Part shown: positions 12,331 to 13,415 of the stretch, one piece after another
Position numbering within the stretch: position 1 is the first letter of the stretch
How the letters are laid out: the number at the start of each line of letters is the position of its first letter
NCBI GenBank assembly: GCA_035286285.1
Contig: JAYKJG010000357.1
Span: forward strand, 1 to 13,415
Direction: 5' to 3'
From: Prochlorothrix sp035286285
GTDB lineage: Bacteria > Cyanobacteriota > Cyanobacteriia > Prochlorotrichales > Prochlorotrichaceae
Length of the DNA stretch: 13,415 nt
Translations under genes and position numbers: made by a program
The notes under the pieces: model-generated
Seen by the model: the letters and a program-made list of their open reading frames with translations, nothing else
Told to the model about the DNA's origin: nothing
Database searches by the model: none

Positions 12331-13415
12331 ATGACTTTCACTGCCCCGACCTCTGAAACGCTGCCTGCTGTGCTGTCTGCCGCACCGGTACCCCTTGCCA
12401 TCGCCCCGGCCCAGGTGCTGCGGGGGCACCAGTTGGAACTGGCCTTGGGGGATATTTTGGCGCGATGGGGCGATCGGGTGCTGGCGGTGGGGGGCGATCG
12501 CAGCCTGTCCCAGGTGCAACGCCAGTACAGCCCGCTAGACCAGCGCTTGACGGTAACCTGGGCCTCTAGTCTGCCGGACTGTAGTGAGTCGGTGCTGGAG
12601 CGACTGCGGGAAACGGCGCAGGACTGCAATCCCGCTGTGGTTTTGGGGATTGGGGGCGGGAAAGCTCTGGATACAGCCAAGTTACTAGCCAAACAGCTTA
12701 GTTTGCCGATCGTCACTTTGCCCACGTCCGGCGCAACCTGTGCCGCCTGGACGGCGCTGTCCAATGTCTACTCGGAGGCAGGGGCGTTTCGCTACGATGT
12801 GGGGCTGGAAACCTGTCCCCAGGCATTGGTGCTGGACTATGCTTTGGTGCAGACCGCTGCCGATCGCACGCTCATTGCAGGCATTGGCGATGCGTTGGCG
12901 AAGTGGTACGAGGCTTCGGTGAGCAGCGGCCACTCGGACCAAACCTTGATTATTGCGGCGGTGCAGCAGGCGCGGGTGTTGCGGGATATTTTATTGCAAA
13001 AGTCAGGGGAGGCGCTGGCGGAACCGGGGGGCGAGGCGTGGCGGCAGGTGGTGGATGCGACGGTGTTGATGGCGGGGGCGATCGGGGGCTTGGGCGGTGC
13101 CCAGTGCCGGACGGTGGCGGCCCATGCGGTCCACAATGGCCTAACGCAGTTGGCCCCCTTGGCCCAGGTGCCGAAGACGCTCCACGGGGAGAAGGTGGCC
13201 TATGGGGTTTTGGTGCAGTTGCGGCTGGAGGAGTTGATCCAGGGGAACCAGTTGGCGGCAACGGCACGGCAGCAGTTGTTGAAGTTTTATCGGGAAATTG
13301 GCTTACCCTGTTCCCTAGGGGATCTCGGTTTGGGTGAGGTTTCTTTGGCCCATTTGCAGGAAGCGGCGGAGTTTGCCTGTTTACCGCAGTCGGATATCCA
13401 TCATCTGCCCTTTAC
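12331..13415 (+). CDS. Iron-containing alcohol dehydrogenase family, glycerol dehydrogenase-like, partial
   Basis: NAD-dependent dehydrogenase of the glycerol-dehydrogenase branch; the actual substrate is uncertain. The first 361 residues are present and the frame is open at the right edge. VLAVGG (50-55) and LGIGGGKALDTAKLLA (105-120) form the nucleotide-binding part, followed by TLPTSGATCAAWTALSNVYS (129-148). The metal-site residues are Asp187 in GIGDALAKWYEA, His265/His268 in AAHAVHNGLT, and His285 in LHGEKVAYG. Compared with typical glycerol dehydrogenases it carries about 20 extra N-terminal residues (Ala/Pro/Thr-rich), so a later start is possible. No clear Shine-Dalgarno precedes ATG 12331. 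Two tandem duplications lie just upstream. Confidence 0.88.
   Translation, partial: MTFTAPTSETLPAVLSAAPVPLAIAPAQVLRGHQLELALGDILARWGDRVLAVGGDRSLSQVQRQYSPLDQRLTVTWASSLPDCSESVLERLRETAQDCNPAVVLGIGGGKALDTAKLLAKQLSLPIVTLPTSGATCAAWTALSNVYSEAGAFRYDVGLETCPQALVLDYALVQTAADRTLIAGIGDALAKWYEASVSSGHSDQTLIIAAVQQARVLRDILLQKSGEALAEPGGEAWRQVVDATVLMAGAIGGLGGAQCRTVAAHAVHNGLTQLAPLAQVPKTLHGEKVAYGVLVQLRLEELIQGNQLAATARQQLLKFYREIGLPCSLGDLGLGEVSLAHLQEAAEFACLPQSDIHHLPF

Larger units (their letters stand above)
547..12501. repeat. HIP1 octamers (GCGATCGC), eleven exact copies
   Basis: Exact copies begin at 547, 706, 2002, 2734, 5821, 6605, 7124, 7297, 8409, 11025 and 12494. About 0.2 would be expected in random sequence of this length. 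All lie within coding regions. HIP1 is a hallmark of many cyanobacterial genomes and the basis for assigning the host group. The shorter core CGATCG is far more frequent. Confidence 0.95.

Noticed and set aside
12903..13337. 144-codon plus-strand frame inside the dehydrogenase
   Set aside because: Gly-rich shift of the GC-rich dehydrogenase frame, which carries the nucleotide- and metal-binding motifs.
1..13415. CRISPR array, tRNA, rRNA, complete insertion sequence or prophage
   Set aside because: No regularly spaced repeats with unique spacers, no cloverleaf or rRNA segments, and no transposase bounded by inverted repeats were found by reading.

Overview
The window looks like ordinary chromosome from a fairly G+C-rich cyanobacterium. 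Three things point there: eleven exact copies of the HIP1 octamer (GCGATCGC) in 13.4 kb, a Calvin-cycle phosphoribulokinase with the photosynthetic regulatory cysteines, and a cyanobacterial-type Hfq next to dapF. The genus cannot be fixed from sequence alone; a filamentous Prochlorothrix/Limnothrix-type organism is only a guess. No rRNA, tRNA, CRISPR array, complete insertion sequence or prophage was seen.

Layout, left to right. Positions 1-875 (-) hold a HAD-superfamily phosphatase that runs off the left edge. It is followed by a 15-bp triple repeat, a hairpin terminator and a 98-aa protein of unknown function (1039-1335, -). Positions 1336-1895 carry no convincing gene but contain an NtcA-type palindrome, several inverted repeats and a terminator-like hairpin. 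Next come a glutathionyl-hydroquinone-reductase-like GST (1896-3032, +), phosphoribulokinase prk (3349-4365, +) with a strong terminator, a Uma2-family (DUF820) putative nuclease (4475-5119, +) converging on a cysteine desulfurase (5148-6311, -), and an Rpn-family PD-(D/E)XK protein (6394-7542, +). A dispersed-type palindrome separates this from dapF (7686-8525, -), which diverges from hfq (8647-8922, +). An M23 peptidase (9029-9997, +), a ComFB/CdgR-type protein (10217-10756, +), a divergent glutaminase (10925-11839, -), a 73-aa cysteine-rich protein (12021-12242, +) and an iron-containing/glycerol-dehydrogenase-like enzyme running off the right edge (12331 onward, +) complete the window.

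Most genes appear to be independent housekeeping units rather than one pathway. Themes are carbon fixation (prk), sulfur mobilisation (cysteine desulfurase), amino-acid and cell-wall metabolism (dapF, M23 peptidase, glutaminase), and surface behaviour (Hfq and ComFB, both tied in other cyanobacteria to type IV pilus-related traits). The Uma2 and Rpn genes are the accessory component. I found no clear new multi-gene system. The points most worth a second look are the structured 560-bp intergenic region, the recurrent short tandem duplications (12-18 bp units, 2-3 copies, unrelated to each other), a glutaminase with an apparent Glu-to-His change at a substrate-binding position, an Rpn protein with an unexplained C-terminal extension, and two small proteins of unknown function with good start signals.
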